A stretch of 64,000 nt of DNA from Burhinus oedicnemus (Eukaryota > Chordata > Aves > Charadriiformes > Burhinidae): positions 270,456 through 334,455 of the forward strand of contig VFFE01007645.1 in the NCBI GenBank assembly GCA_008921705.1, given 5' to 3'. Shown here piece after piece: positions 33,901-46,379 of the stretch. Both the position numbers and the translations under genes were made by a program. Position 1 is the first letter of the stretch; each line of letters opens with the position of its first letter. The notes under the pieces are model-generated. The model was not told the DNA's origin and did not search any database. It worked only from the letters and a program-made list of their open reading frames with translations.

Positions 33901-36900
33901 TCCGGGGCGATGCTCGCTAGTATGGATGGGAATGGCGGGCTGAAATGAAGGGATCGTCAGTGGGTGCCTCTACAGTGCTGCTGCTACTGCTCCCTCGCCC
34001 CCCTGTGTTTAACACAAAGGCCTTCGCTGGCTGTTTGAACCTATCCAATACTACGTTTAGGTAGTACTTTCTCCATTAAAGACGACTTGCCTTAGCACTG
34101 TTGTGTGCAGTGGAAGTGAACCCTTCACGCGGCGTATGCAGCCCCCAGCCCGGTGTTTTGAGCGCAGTGGTGTGCTCTAGGAACAGAAACAGCTATTTCT
34201 AATACTTCAACCAGGTAGCGTGTCATAGAGGTGTACGTTATAGAATGTACTGCTTCTACAGAAGATACGGCAGAATCTAATTAGCCAGGAATTATCTAAC
34301 ACATAAATTGGCTACAGCAATAGATTTACTGCTGCTAATTCTAAATACAACACGCTAGAGATCACTGCAAAGGACTGTCTTGAACTGACTGGCTTCCTTT
34401 CGGAGAGCTGTTGTGAAGGGCAGTCTCTGTTGGGGTCCCTCGTGTGCAAGGCTGGGATGTGGCCCCGTGGTGTGTAACAGGGGAGCAGCTCCTAGAAATC
34501 TGTTGCCTTGCTTCTGTAAATTGCTTGGTTTTTTCCTTCCCCCTGTCCCCCCCCGTCCCCATTGGTCTGCCTGTGTTCTACAGCTGAAGAATGTTCGTAG
34601 CCCTGGGGATATTTAGTTGTTGTCAGTAGAGTGTGTTCATCATACTTGGTGGGTTTTCTAATGAGGACTTTTGGGGGAGGGGGGAAACCCAACAAAAACC
34701 AACCCTAAACCACCCTCACTATTGTGTGTGACTTATGGTGTCAGAGGAGCTAATTAAGAAGAATAGGGAGGAAACTGCCCAGAAGCATATAATTGGAATT
34801 GAATCCAAATGGAAATCTCAGTTTTGGCCTTTCTTCTACTTTCTCCTGAATTTTAGAGCTCTTATTTGAGCAGTGTGGGATGAAATTTGTTTTATAATGT
34901 GCCTAAACTAGAACACAGAGTCCAAAGTCATCTGAGTGTAGGTTAAGTATAGAACTCTTGTGGCTTGTGTATCTGCGTAACCACAACATTTTCAATGTGT
35001 TTTTTAAACTATTTGAATACTTCTTTTTGAAATTGCATACTTAAAAAAACCCCAAACAATTTTACAGTAGTTTTTTGTTATTTTATAGAGAAATCTAAGT
35101 ATTATCTTAGGAAAACTTTCTATTCCTATATCATTAGCAATAGCTGCTCTTGACATTCATCGCTGCAATTCCTGTGTAATTTGACTGTTTGTTATTGTAC
35201 ACCTCTTATGTTCCTCTGCATAAAGTGCAAACAAGTGGTTTGTGGGCTGAAAAGAAGACAGGGTTCTACTATCTTTACTTACAGTTCTGAGAGTCTATTT
35301 TAGATGTTTTATGAACAGGGAAAACTATATTTAACAATGCTAGTAAAACAAAGTGAGAAGCTCCCAGGCACGTAGACAGTATACCACAGGTTATAAATAT
35401 CTGCCTAGGAGTTATTTCAGAGGAGAGAACAGTGTGGACTCCTTTGCAGTTGAATGAGAAAATTCTTGTGGCAAATGGTAAATGATCCAGCTGGCATTTT
35501 GATTACCTCTAGATGAGACACTTGCGTTCAAGGTTTTTATGGTTGTTTATGCAAGCTGTCCAAGTGTTTATGCCACGTCCCCATGGAAAACAAAAGATGA
35601 TGCATGTGCAATTTGGTTCTGATGGGTTTGCTGCTACAATGAATACATGTGCCGGCTTAAAAAGGAGAAGAAACATTGAATGGTTAGGGTTTAAAAAGGT
35701 ATTACTTAATACGAATAACCTGAGTGGTGTTTTTGTCGGTACAGCACAAGGCAATAGAGGGTTTTGCAATTTGTGGTCTTGCCAATGCTTTCTCCTTTGT
35801 TCTAACGCTTTGAGTCCTTTCACGTTCAAAGATTCAGCAAAGGTGTCCATTAACCTCTCTGCCTCAAAGCCCCGTCACGCTAGTGGGAGCGCCCTGTGCA
35901 TCCTCAGTGCTTTGCTGACTTCTTGCCCTGCTAAGGTCACTGCTTTAGGTACTGCTCCAACCCTTCCCTCGCGCTCCTTGCTCTCCATTGCCTTTGTAAT
36001 CCCCTAAAAGAGCCAAACTTCTCTTCTTAGGCCAGCCCCAACCAAAGCTTGAATTTGTGTTGCATGGTGAAAGAAAGGGATGAGAAAGGAGGGGGTAATG
36101 GCAAGGTAGCAGCCTACCCAGCTAGCCAGCTCTTGTCCCGCAGAGTGGACCGCAGTCTGCAGTAAGCGCTCCTCCCATCACCATTTGCCTTAGTGTTGTT
36201 ATCGCCCAGGAGCGCGCTGGGGGGAAGAGGACAGTGGGGAGGAGTAGAAGTGGGATGGGATTTTCTGACTCATACTTGTGCTTCTGCCCTTCGCAGCCCA
36301 GAAGAGTACGCAGCATTACTTGTCCACCCTGCCTTGCTGTTTTGTTGTGAAGCTGAACTTGGAAAATAACTTTTTTTTTTTCCATGCATTCAGTTGATGT
36401 CAGAACAAGTGCGACCTGCAGTCTCCTGAGGACTGTATATAATACACTGTGTTGCCACTTGTCTGTGGGTAAAATGCCCACTGCACTCAGGGACAAAACT
36501 TGGCACTTTTCCCCTTAAGCAGGATGGGGAAGTAATAAAGAGTTTAACCTACCAATTTGTGCATCCTCCATACATCCAGAATGTCAGGCTGTCTTGTGTA
36601 AGATACGTGAGTTATAAAAAAAACCCCAAACATTGTTACCCGTAGGTATCTATTAAAAGCCTGTGCTGATAAATCAACTTTTGGGGTTACATTGAATTCC
36701 ATAGCTGCTTCTTCCATCTGCTCTGCCTGAACACAGTCAAACCGCTATCATCTTGCACTGCTTGTATTTAGAAATGCAGCAGAATAACTGCCAAGGAGTA
36801 TCTGAAGCATTCCGGCTTATTGGCTTTGAGGTAGTGAGGATTTCACTCTTAAATTTCCACTTCATGGTGGTGTGGTCAAAAGCTAGATGGCTAGTGTGAA

Positions 36901-38269
36901 GTCTAGAGTGTGTCTTCCTTAGCCCATCCTGGGTGGCTAGCTCTGACCGTTCTCTGAGTTGATGAGAGGTCGCAGTTTACTGTGGTGACTGGCCAGAGCT
37001 AATGCCCCAAAATGGGGATAATGTGCAGTTTCGTACAGCTTTGGGCATTGCTGAGCACACTTACGCAGAGGGAACTCTCTTGTGCCTGCAGCAGATAACA
37101 CGGATGCGCTGTTAGAAACCACAGTGTAGTGTTTGCATACCAGAAGTGTTAGTCTAGTTGCTTAAAGGGCTTTTTGGCATAGTATCGTGCACTGACCGCT
37201 TCCATACCTCTTTGAGGTAGTCTGGAAAACCACTCCAGGTTCTGGTTCCTGAGCAGTAGTCTTTGAGGAACCTGCAGATTTTCTGCCGAGAGCTGGTAAT
37301 AAGGCCTATGTGAGAATGGCACGCTTAACCACCGATAGTGAGTTCAAGCAATTCTAGTGATAGCATTAGGAAATTGTCTTCTCTAACTTGGTGTGTGGAT
37401 GGCTCCAGGGGAACCCTTTCCTATGGTGGGATGATGAAGAAGAGAGTTCAGTTCCTGAGTTGTCACACGGTGGTTCATCAAGTGATGCTGTTTGGTCTGT
37501 AGATGTATAGCAGAACAGTAAGAATTATCTGTTCTAACCACGCTTTCACATTGGTGGGTGACCACCTTGTGTCAGTCACAACTGTTGCACTTCTTTCCCC
37601 AAATCTGTAGAAACATAAGGTTAAATACTATCTTTAAATATTTTTTTTGTTGTTTTTCAGAACTGTGGATAACCTGGTATTTAAAAACTAAATTTTTTTT
37701 TTTAATAGCCCTGAAGTTCTCAGCAGTGTGTTCAGAATTAAAATTAATCAAGGGTCCTGTGGATAAAATATTGTGTGATCATGTAATTAAAACCATGCAT
37801 ATATACAGTGGGGCCAGATTGAAGTTGTATGGGCAGTTCTAATTCTGGCAATTCTTAATTTTGGAGTGCTTGGCTTAGCAATAAAATGCTGTTTTATTGC
37901 AGTTCTTGGATGTAATTGAAAATATACTGGGAGATGAACAAGTGAAGTAGGAAACAACGCTGAAGATAATTACAAGCAGATCTTCATTTCAAGCAGAGAA
38001 GTTAATCTTCCTTTGGGCTCTTGGGCCTGTTTTAACAGGGTAATTAGCCATAGACCCTGTGGCTTTTGACTCCCAGTCCCAGCTCAAACCTCTGTGTCCT
38101 AATAAATGAGGACACACAGTTCTGTGACTGGGAGAAGCTGTCAGAGGCACACGTATTATGCATGTTTGAACCATAGGGAAAGCAGTCTGAGTTCAGCTGG
38201 ACCCTGCTTATTTCAGCAAGGACATACATCCAGCTGGTTTCAATGAAGCGAAGAACCACTAAAGCAATT
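30910..38269. other. Non-coding stretch, nothing firm
   Basis: AT-rich DNA without a supported gene. Items of note are a CTAAAG|gtaagt donor-like site at 31998/31999 without a clear acceptor, the C-rich tract at 34539-34560, and an open frame of 164 codons at 35513-36007 that has no recognisable domain and overlaps a 113-codon frame on the other strand. Confidence 0.45.
34539..34560 (-). repeat. C-rich tract, G-quadruplex motif on the minus strand
   Basis: C-runs of 5, 8 and 4 are separated by TGT and GT. On the minus strand the 8-base run can supply two G-tracts, which completes a four-tract quadruplex motif. A G-rich stretch in the opposite sense follows at 34672-34684. Confidence 0.5.
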
Positions 38270-38293
38270 TAATTCATGTGAACGCATGAATTA
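38270..38293. repeat. Perfect 9-bp AT-rich hairpin
   Basis: TAATTCATG (38270-38278) and CATGAATTA (38285-38293) are exact reverse complements around a 6-nt loop. The arms contain TAAT cores, so the repeat could equally be a pair of inverted homeodomain sites. Confidence 0.6.
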
Positions 38294-38471
38294 TATTAGC
38301 CCTCTTTCTTTCCTTTTCCTTTACATTGTTTTTCATTTGCAGAAGTATACAGTCATAGCTGAATTCAGCCTGGCAGAGCTGTAAAACAAATTAATTTGAT
38401 TTATCCTTTAACTTTTTCCACACTTTGTTTTTGGATCATCGTATTCAGCCCTTCTGTTTCCTTTTCTCTAG

Positions 38472-38491
38472 TTAGATGGGCGTTGCCAGAG
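38472..38491 (+). other. Candidate 20-nt microexon
   Basis: A strong pyrimidine tract and acceptor (TTCTGTTTCCTTTTCTCTAG to 38471) is followed after 20 nt by CAGAG|gtgagt at 38491/38492, a strong donor. Microexons of this size occur in vertebrate neural genes. The segment is open in two frames. No neighbouring exon is identified, so it may be a decoy pair. Confidence 0.2.
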
Positions 38492-41009
38492 GTGAGTCAC
38501 ACTTGAATGTCCTTTTGTTATGAATCCGGTGCAAATGAGTATTTCTGTCTCCCTCTTGTTCAAAAGCAGGTCCTGTCTTCTAGGAGCAGGCCCTTGATGT
38601 TTTTTCACTTCTTCCTTTCCTTTACCTTTTAAGGCTCAAACACCCTTCCGGTAGAGTCTCCTCCAGAAGACATTTGGGAGGAGATAAGGTCTCTGGCCAC
38701 CATTGCTGCTGTAGAAAGGGAGTTGATGGATTTGCAGTAGTAGGGACGGGTTCTCATCTCTGACAATAGCTTGCTGGCCCATCTGGGGTGATCAAATCCA
38801 GCCCTTTCAAAAACAGAACGGGCCTAAAATTGGAGGGAGATTTGAGCATAGTGGTCCTGGGCTGAACTGTGGGCCTGATAGCTACAGTCTGTGCTGCCAA
38901 GCCCTGCAGGAGCATTCTGGAAAAATCTATCAGCCTCAGAGTGCTGGCTCTTTATTTTCTTCTTTTTCTTTTCAAGAATACTTACAATAAGAATGGATAA
39001 AGATTTAAAAAAAAAAAAAAGCTAAGGATAATTTGTGACATGTATTTCTCCCAGGCAACTGGAAAGGAAGGCTTTTGCCAAGCTAGGAAGATAAACAGTG
39101 AATCAAAGTTCTGGAAGTTGAAAGGGCAGTCTAACAGGGTAGGAAAAATAAACACTACTCTGCTTCGTATGGAAGTTAACATTTTTTCAGGGTTACACAG
39201 TGATCAGTATTTAACACTGGCTGATCCATTTTGCAAAACTGTTGGCACGAGCACGCGATGTAGGGCTTACCATGAACATCAGTAGGAGCCGGCTCGAATG
39301 GCTGTCACTGCTCCATTTGTGCGCTGTTTCCTGGAGGGGGGAGGAAGCCGATGCTAGAAGCCTCCCAATGAGGATATTGAAGTGAAAACCAAAAGAGCTG
39401 CTAGTTCTTTGGGAAGATTATTCCCTTTGGCAAAATGTGTGTGCATTGAATAATGTGCAGTTCAGCCTTACTCTGTTTACAGTTGCCGGCCGTACTTGCA
39501 GAGGACTCGCTGGGCTGTTCATGAACGCTTCCCCCTTGCACTGCACCGGGGGCACTGCTGCTCTCAGCCCCGCGGACCTTCAGCCGCAGCAGCGCGGTAC
39601 CAAAAGGTGATCAGCACAAATACAGAATTCCATGCATCATCCTCCCCACTCTCCCTCTGAGGAATTTCTCACCCTTCTGTTTCTCAGACGTGTCAAATGT
39701 TTTGTTCTGTAGGTAGCACGCTTCAGCACTTTTTTTTTTTCCCTAAAGAAGCTGTGTTGTACAGCTCTATCCTCTCGCTGTAAGGCTGCAGCAATGCCAA
39801 CTAATCGACACAGTTTGAAGCTAAAGAAATATTAAGCTGCTCAGTTTTTCTTGTGTGTGTGCGTCTGTGTGCTATAAATGGAGGAGGAAGGATTAAAACT
39901 TCCCATAGTCTGGAGGTAGCTAAATCTCCTAAATATTGTATGACTGTCTCTTCCATCAATAATTCAAAAAAACTTGAGTCCAAAATGACAAAAATCTCAC
40001 TTGGACAGCTGTAGCTGCAGGCAGAACAGAAAGGTTTTGAGCCAATTGTGGACTCGGTGCTTTGTTGACTATAAAGGTTGAAGAACACCTGAGGTCACTG
40101 CAGTCATTAAAAGAAAAAAGAGCAGAGCAAAGCAGAATATTGCCACAGAAAAGGCAAAGTACGTTTTAACATTCCTTACAATTGTATTGCTAGATGTAAG
40201 GGTGCTGAATATCTGCTGTAGCACAAGCAGTGCTACCCTGAAACACCAGATTAATTTAGGAATGTACTGAACATAATTTTATCCTATTTGTGTCATGAGA
40301 TCACTTAGCCCCTGCTCTCTTAATCACTGGATTGGATGCAGAGACAGGAAGGTAGCACGCGGGTTTCTGTCACCTGGAGGATGCTGGTATTGATCCATGC
40401 GCACGCAACGCCAGCAGGAGGATGGATGGAAGGAGCGAGAGTCCTGGTGTTATTCCAGCACTGCAGGACTGGCCTCAGTGCGGCGCACAGCGATGCTGGG
40501 CTGTGCCTCTGCTTCTTGGGTTTCCCCAGCCTGTGCTGGAGGATGTAATGTTACAGCAATGACTGTCCAAACACTTGTGGACCTCAACAGTGGTTTGAGG
40601 AACTTCTCTCTAAACCTTTCAGGCCCCTGTCATGGAGGCTTCGGTTCTAGTGCAACAGTAGGATACTGAACGGTGAGTTTTTCTTCCACTGAGAGCTTGA
40701 GAAACTGAAATCACAAACTGAATTAACTGAACTGCAGGTGAAAGCTTTCTGGTCATGCCGGATGGGAGGGTTTTTTAAAAGTATTTCAAGTTTGTGAGGT
40801 TTTTTGATGTCTTTGTTCCTTTTAAAAATGATTTTTAGTTTTGCACTAACACTTCAGAGTGAAAGGATGTTTTGAGTGAGAAAACAACTCTAGTATTTCA
40901 GCAGTCTTAAGTGAATTTGGTCTATTTTTCTGGATGGGAAATGTGTCAAAAGTGACCTTTGTTTGGAAGGAAAAGAATGCTTTATTCCATATCTGGTAAC
41001 TTTTGGTAT
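38492..41009. other. Non-coding stretch, nothing assignable
   Basis: AT-rich sequence. It includes an A13-A14 run at about 39007-39020 and a small CpG-containing segment at about 39530-39600. No exon, repeat family or RNA gene was recognised. Confidence 0.45.
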
Positions 41010-41032
41010 GAGGTGCAGTTGTCCTGCACCTC
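41010..41032. repeat. Perfect 9-bp GC-rich hairpin
   Basis: GAGGTGCAG (41010-41018) pairs exactly with CTGCACCTC (41024-41032) across the loop TTGTC. Too short for a microRNA precursor; it contains the CACCT core bound by ZEB and Snail factors in both orientations. Confidence 0.6.
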
Positions 41033-42519
41033 TTCAAACTCAGTAGAGATTTTCTTCAATCCTTTGTTGTTGTCAGGAGGATGCATTCTTGAATTCTCAC
41101 CTTTCTTCAGAAAAAGAACAGAAGATAGTTCAAGTGAAGGAGCAAAGGGATAGTTTTATTAGTCGGTAAAATGCTGTAGATTTATGGAAAGACATGTTAA
41201 TCACTTCTTTGCTTTTCACCTGCTACTAGTTGGGCCCTCAAATACTATGAATGTAGTCCAGTGCTCATAGAAATTGATAGATGTCTTTCTACAAGATTTA
41301 ATTGACCCTCATGTTTTGTCCTTTCTTGTATTATGGGGGTCAGAAATACTTAGGTTATTTCTGCTGAGGCTAGCCTATTCTGTTCCCCTAACAAGGGAAG
41401 GTGCTAAAGCCACCTTGACAGTAAGGGTCTGTTGCCTCTCTTCTCAGAGAAGATGCACCACTTGTTCGTGTCCCCCATCTTATTCAGTAATATTATTGCT
41501 GAGAGCTTGAGAAACCACCGTGAGAAACTGAATGAATGCTAGGAAGAGGAAGAAATTACTAAAGGGACATTACTACCTAAGGAGACAAAGTGTTTTTCTG
41601 TTAAGAACCTGACCAGACTTCAGTCCTTATTGGCTGAAATATTTGACTTATAAACCCAACTCTACCTTCTGAAACTTGGTTATTGAGAGATGCAAATTTA
41701 AATTCCATCTGGAATGGGATCATGAGTTGGCCCTAAAAATCCTCAGGCTATAAATTCAAGAATCTCTTCCTTCGCATTTGCTCTATTCCTAGAATTCCAA
41801 ATGAACCCAAGTGCTCAAAAGAGCAGAATATTCAGTTCACAGCTCTGGTCTTCATAATCACAAATTGTTCTTGTAATACTTCTGGCTGAAGTGAGCAGAT
41901 CATAAAACCCTAGTCTCATGAAATTTTCAGCCCAATTTTATGCTGCTGCACAGTCTGGAGCAAAAATTTTTCTTTTCTTGAATTCTTATCTGAGCTTCAT
42001 GGGTACAAAGGCTTTTACTGACTACTAACCTGCAAACCTCCAATGTATATGTGAGCAATTCTGTTAAATTTAAACACCAATGAAATTACTCGGGTGAATA
42101 ACTCTAAAAGATTAGTCCCTTTAGAGTGTGCAGGTAAAATTCTGATCATTTCTCAGAGCTCTGTTTGAACTCAATGATGCTTCTGAGAGCAGAGGATGAA
42201 ATCTTGGTTGGACATGACTGACATTTTGATGCCATGTATTGTCTGACTTCTTCCAGTAGCTTCATAGAAAGCCCATAGAAATAATTGGATCAATTCTTAG
42301 GTGAGTAAGGCATAGACCCGCGACCCAAGTTCTTACTGCACTTAAGGCTGGGAGCAAGTTCAAATTGTTCTCCTCCTTCTAGGACCTCGACCAAGTCCTG
42401 TGAGGTCCCTTGGACTTTAAGAAAGATGTTCTGTCTGTGAAAGCATCAGGATTTTGCCATGGTGTCATCCAGTGTACCCTGAAGCCAGGTACTGCCTTTG
42501 CAACTGGCCCTTGAGGACT
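41033..42519. other. Non-coding stretch, nothing assignable
   Basis: AT-rich sequence with few open frames and few CpGs. Its texture is that of old, unrecognisable intergenic or intronic DNA. Confidence 0.45.
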
Positions 42520-43110
42520 TTTATGTTAGATTAAAAAGTAATATGTCTAAAACTCGAATTGTCAAAACTATCTTTAATATACTTTAGATTAAGCCCTTTA
42601 CAGCTGCTGACATACTGCTAGCTTTTAAGTAAATCTGTTATGTGAGTAGTTGATGCAAATAGCTAGTTTAATATGAAACACTTTCCTTTAAGCAACATGG
42701 CTAAGGATGTGAGTAGTATATTTCCTTTAATGGTTTGTAGCTGCATTATATATTTCACTTACATTTTAATGTAATTATAGGTACAAATTGTTCACATTCG
42801 GTCTTATGAAGCCCTGAAAAGTTATGTCTCGTGAGTCAGCATGTAATTTCCTTCTGCACAAATTGCAGAATTATGCACTGAAGCTAAGTACATTGAATAA
42901 TGGTAATTTACAATTGAATTCCTATGGATTTACATATTACAATCACATTAATGCCAAAGGAATCCACAATATTGTCAAATAGGTTAATAATGGTTACTGT
43001 TAGCACAGAGAATACCAGTGGAATTAATAATGATTAACCACTTACTTCAAATGTATGCAAAATTATGCAGCTACCTTGAAATTATGAAAATTACAAAAAT
43101 GTCATGGAAG
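42520..43110. promoter_or_regulatory. Long AT-rich block resembling a conserved enhancer
   Basis: Almost free of CpG and open frames, and dense in developmental motif cores: repeated TAAT/ATTA, ACAAT/ATTGT (SOX-like), TATGCAAAATTATGCA (POU-like, about 43054-43069) and TGAGTCAGC at 42832-42840, which fits a Maf/NRF2-type antioxidant response core. This is the densest such cluster between the (TCTTC)n array and the LTR. The call rests on composition; no conservation data are available. Confidence 0.3.
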
Positions 43111-43571
43111 GTAAAGGCTGGAAAGTGAATTGAATGTCTCAGTTACGGAGGGTTACCCGTACACAACTCTGGGCTTTCCTACGGAGCTCTGTTTGCATCT
43201 GAAAGCTACTGGAAATTTGGCACTTTGAAACTGTAGAATTTTTCCTGCTTTCCAACGTACTTGTCACTTAGGCTTGGCAGTTCTGGTGTCTGCTCCATTC
43301 ATCTTTCTCATGCATTTCTCGCAAGACACGATGCCAGAATGACAGAATTATGTACTTACTCAGGTGTACCATCCAAACGATCCCATTTCATCAGGTCTTC
43401 ACTGGTAAGGCCGCTGGTTGTGAAGTCCTGTAAGAAACTCCCTGTGACTTTGAACTGGCTTGTAAATAACCTGGCTGTCTTCATTCTAGTCTTTCCCAAA
43501 ATACAGTTTGTCCATGGGAAGCTTCAGAGATAGGCAACCAAAAATAGATGTTGAGAACTGCTACTATTTGG

Positions 43572-44272
43572 TGTTGTGATTTGGGCTGGATTAGCCCAAT
43601 CAGGCGGAACAACAAATGCTCTCTCTCCTGCCCCGCTTTGAAGGGAGGCAGGAAAGAGAAAAGAGAGACTTACGAGTTCAGAAGGAACTAGACTACTTTA
43701 ATGAAATACTAATAATAAAAAAGAAAATAATGAAATATATACAAAACCATATCAGGCTCCCAGGATGACAGTCACGTCACCAGCAGGCACTGGGGAAGTC
43801 CCAGACTGGACTCGGTGACGGAGGGGAACTGGATTCTGGATCTCGAATCAGGATCAAAGGCAGAGGAACAGACAGGGTCCTCCTCAGACACCGGCCATCG
43901 GAGAAAGAGGGCTGACCCTTCAATCCCTCAGTTTTTATGCTGAGCATGAGGCAGATGGGATGGAACACCCTGTGGGTCAGTTTTGGGTCCCCTGTCCGCT
44001 CCTCCCCGCAGGGGTGACCCCTCTGCGCTTTTCCGCTTCCCACCCTCCAACGGGGCAAGTAACGAAGTTGGCTGCCCTTGGCTGTGTCAGCAGTGAGTAT
44101 GAGCCGGAGCCTCTCTGCATCCCGTTCCTTGGCACCAGCTATAAACGTGGGGCCGATCTCTGAGAGCCGACAGTTTCTGCACAACGTGCTGGTGATGTTG
44201 GCAGTTGGAAGAGGCCTAGCGAAAAAGTAGTTACTGAACAAAACCGGTCCTGTTTTACCTCAAACCAGGACA
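43572..44272 (-). mobile_element. Solo endogenous-retrovirus LTR, minus orientation
   Basis: The 701-bp element begins on the minus strand with TGTCCTGGTTTGAGG and ends in CACAACA, the TG...CA ends of a retroviral LTR. The TGTCCTGGTTT start is common in avian LTRs. Flanks TTTGG (43567-43571) and CTTGG (44273-44277) fit a 5-bp target-site duplication with one change, as for ERVL-like elements. Minus-strand landmarks are a TATA-like CATAAAAAC (43931-43939) and an ATTAAA poly(A) signal (43697-43702). No primer-binding site, gag, pol or env lies on either side, so it is a solo LTR left by recombination. A 154-codon frame inside it is not a gene. It could act as a minus-strand promoter or terminator. 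Confidence 0.85.
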
Positions 44273-44329
44273 CTTGGAGATTAAACCTTAAGTCTAGACA
44301 CAACACGCTCCTTGCGCTGTGGTGTCAAC

Positions 44330-44670
44330 TTGGGAACTTGGAGTGCAGGCTCCTCCCAGCGGCCGTTTCCCCTTGTTTGTGTGTAGTCCAGGGAGAAACG
44401 GCCTTTTCTACCCCGGGCTGGGTGAAGCCCCAGGGATCCCTGAGCAGAGGCGACCGGAGCCTCAGTTCCGCAGCCAAACACCGTTAATCTCGCTAGCGCG
44501 TGGATGTACGGAGCCTTGCACCGTCTCGGAGGACAGCAAGGGCCTCTGCTCCGGGGGCTGTGTCCGGGAGAGAGGCCGAGCCTGCGCAGGGATCAGCAGG
44601 GGTTCCGTGCGGCGGCCCGGGCGCGCGCATCCGTGGCACTGCCGCGACACTAAAAACTCGGGTGTATTAA
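44330..44670. other. CpG-rich patch beside the LTR
   Basis: CpGs are dense, most of all at 44565-44650 (for example GGCGGCCCGGGCGCGCGCAT), with a TGCGCAGG motif near 44584 that resembles an NRF1 half-site. It lies just beyond the LTR's 5' end. It could be a small CpG island promoter; no transcript structure is evident. A donor-like AAG|gtaaga on the minus strand at 45101/45100 could belong to a transcript reading leftward. Confidence 0.35.
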
Positions 44671-46379
44671 ACCTCTCTGAGTTGGTGTGGCGACCCCTGT
44701 TTCGGTCTATCCAAAGAAGGGAATGCAAATGACACGTTCTGGAGTGCGTGGAGGAGGGAAATAAATGGCACTGCAAATGGATGAGGCTTGTTATTTGTGC
44801 AGTCATTAATATTTAACTGTCCTTTCTCACAGGCTATTACCACTTGAATTTGCAGGGTGTCAAAGGTTTCCTGCTTCAGATGAAAGATAGATTTGATCCT
44901 GGCAGACGTGAAAGGTGCTCAGACTTTATTTTCTGGATCAAAATGCATAGAGCGTATTTGAAACGCATTTATGAGGGAGAAGTGCTCGGGCCTGGCCCCT
45001 GGCAGCCTGGGCTTTGCAGAGGGCCTTGTGTTTGATTAGCTGGGGGAGACTTGGCCTCGCACGCAAGTTCGGAGCATTTTTTGGTGTGTTTTTGTCTTAC
45101 CTTGCTGCTCCGCGTGCGCTGTTGGAGTACCTATTAATGCCTCGGTGAACGAAGGAACTGATGGTGCTGATTGTGTCAGCCCATGGAGGGTGGACGGCCG
45201 CATCCAGAGAGCAGCGAGGCTGAGCAGAACAGGGAGACTTCACCCGGCTTTTAGAAAGGGAGAAGGGAAGGGTGGAATAAGAGAGGTTTACTTCTTCCTG
45301 CTTCATTCAGAGCAAACCATCGCTGCCTCTTAAAAAGGTGCTCTAGAAGAATGCCTTGCTGCCAAAGGTGGTGGTGGTGGGGGATATAAAAAAAATAATA
45401 ATTTTGTAAAATAGGAAAAATTGATGAAATAGGAAAAAGAATCAATGACACCACCTGGTCTCTGTATAGGCAAATGGCTACTAAACCAGTTCTAGAAAGC
45501 AGCTGGTTTGCTTTCCTCACCAGAAAAACAAAAGCATGCTTAAGCTTTGATTTAGGACAACCTTTTGATGAACAGGAACAGTATAAGGAAAAATATTCTT
45601 CTAGTCAATTTGCACGTTTTATGGGGATCTGTCTAGAAGGTGGCTGTTACAGGAAGATAAGGATTCTAATTTTGTAATTGAGTGCACTCTGAAAAGACAA
45701 TTAGAAGCTAATGTGATAAGTAATTGTAAATTATAACAGCAGAAGAAACCTGATTCACAGTACTCTGTGAAAACTGTATTTGTGTATTCAAATTATGCAT
45801 CGGTACTTTTATTTCCCCTGCATGTACATTTTATTTAATAAAGCTAGAAAAAGATTTCTGTACAGTTTCAATTTTAAAAACAGGAATCCCAAAAATGCTG
45901 GAATGCAGATGCATCTCAGCCTCACGCTAATCTCAGCGCAGTACTGGAACAACGCTAGGTAGGGTAATACTTTGGCAGTTCTGCCGCTTACAACGAATTA
46001 GATGGGTATGGTGCCTGGTATCTCTAGTCTTACGGGTTTTACAGGATTTGATCTATGTCTCTTTGTCAGAAAGAAATGCCCAAGTCAGTGGAGAGCAGGA
46101 GGAAGTTTTAGTGCCTTTGTTATGGCGGGAGAACAGCAGTGGGGTCTGTCTGTGTGAATCCTTGCGGTGCCGGTGGCAGTAGCGGTTCCAAGGCTGTGGA
46201 GCTGGAGCCTCGGGCTGAGGAACGATGCTGCTTTGGTTACGGTGCTGCCTTACTGCTTGGCAGAGGTGCGCACGGTTCCTCGACACGCTCTGTGGTTTTT
46301 GCCTTGCTGTAGACTTCCCACACGGTATTGCTTCTATTTCTGATCATTACAGCGGGGATAATATTCTTACGCTGCCAGG
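44671..46379. other. Non-coding stretch between CpG patches
   Basis: Mixed composition with a purine-rich segment near 45250-45290 and short chance open frames on both strands. No repeat family or supported exon. Confidence 0.4.

Noticed and set aside
35513..36007. 164-codon plus-strand open frame with a 113-codon frame opposite
   Set aside because: No domain, signal peptide or splice context seen. A tblastn search against bird proteins would be needed to revive it.
36820..36845. TTGAGGTAGTGAGG resembling a let-7 seed
   Set aside because: Matches only the seed-like part, differs afterwards, and has no precursor hairpin around it.
43777..44241. 154-codon minus-strand open frame
   Set aside because: It lies wholly inside the solo LTR and matches no retroviral protein region; LTRs do not normally encode protein in these families.
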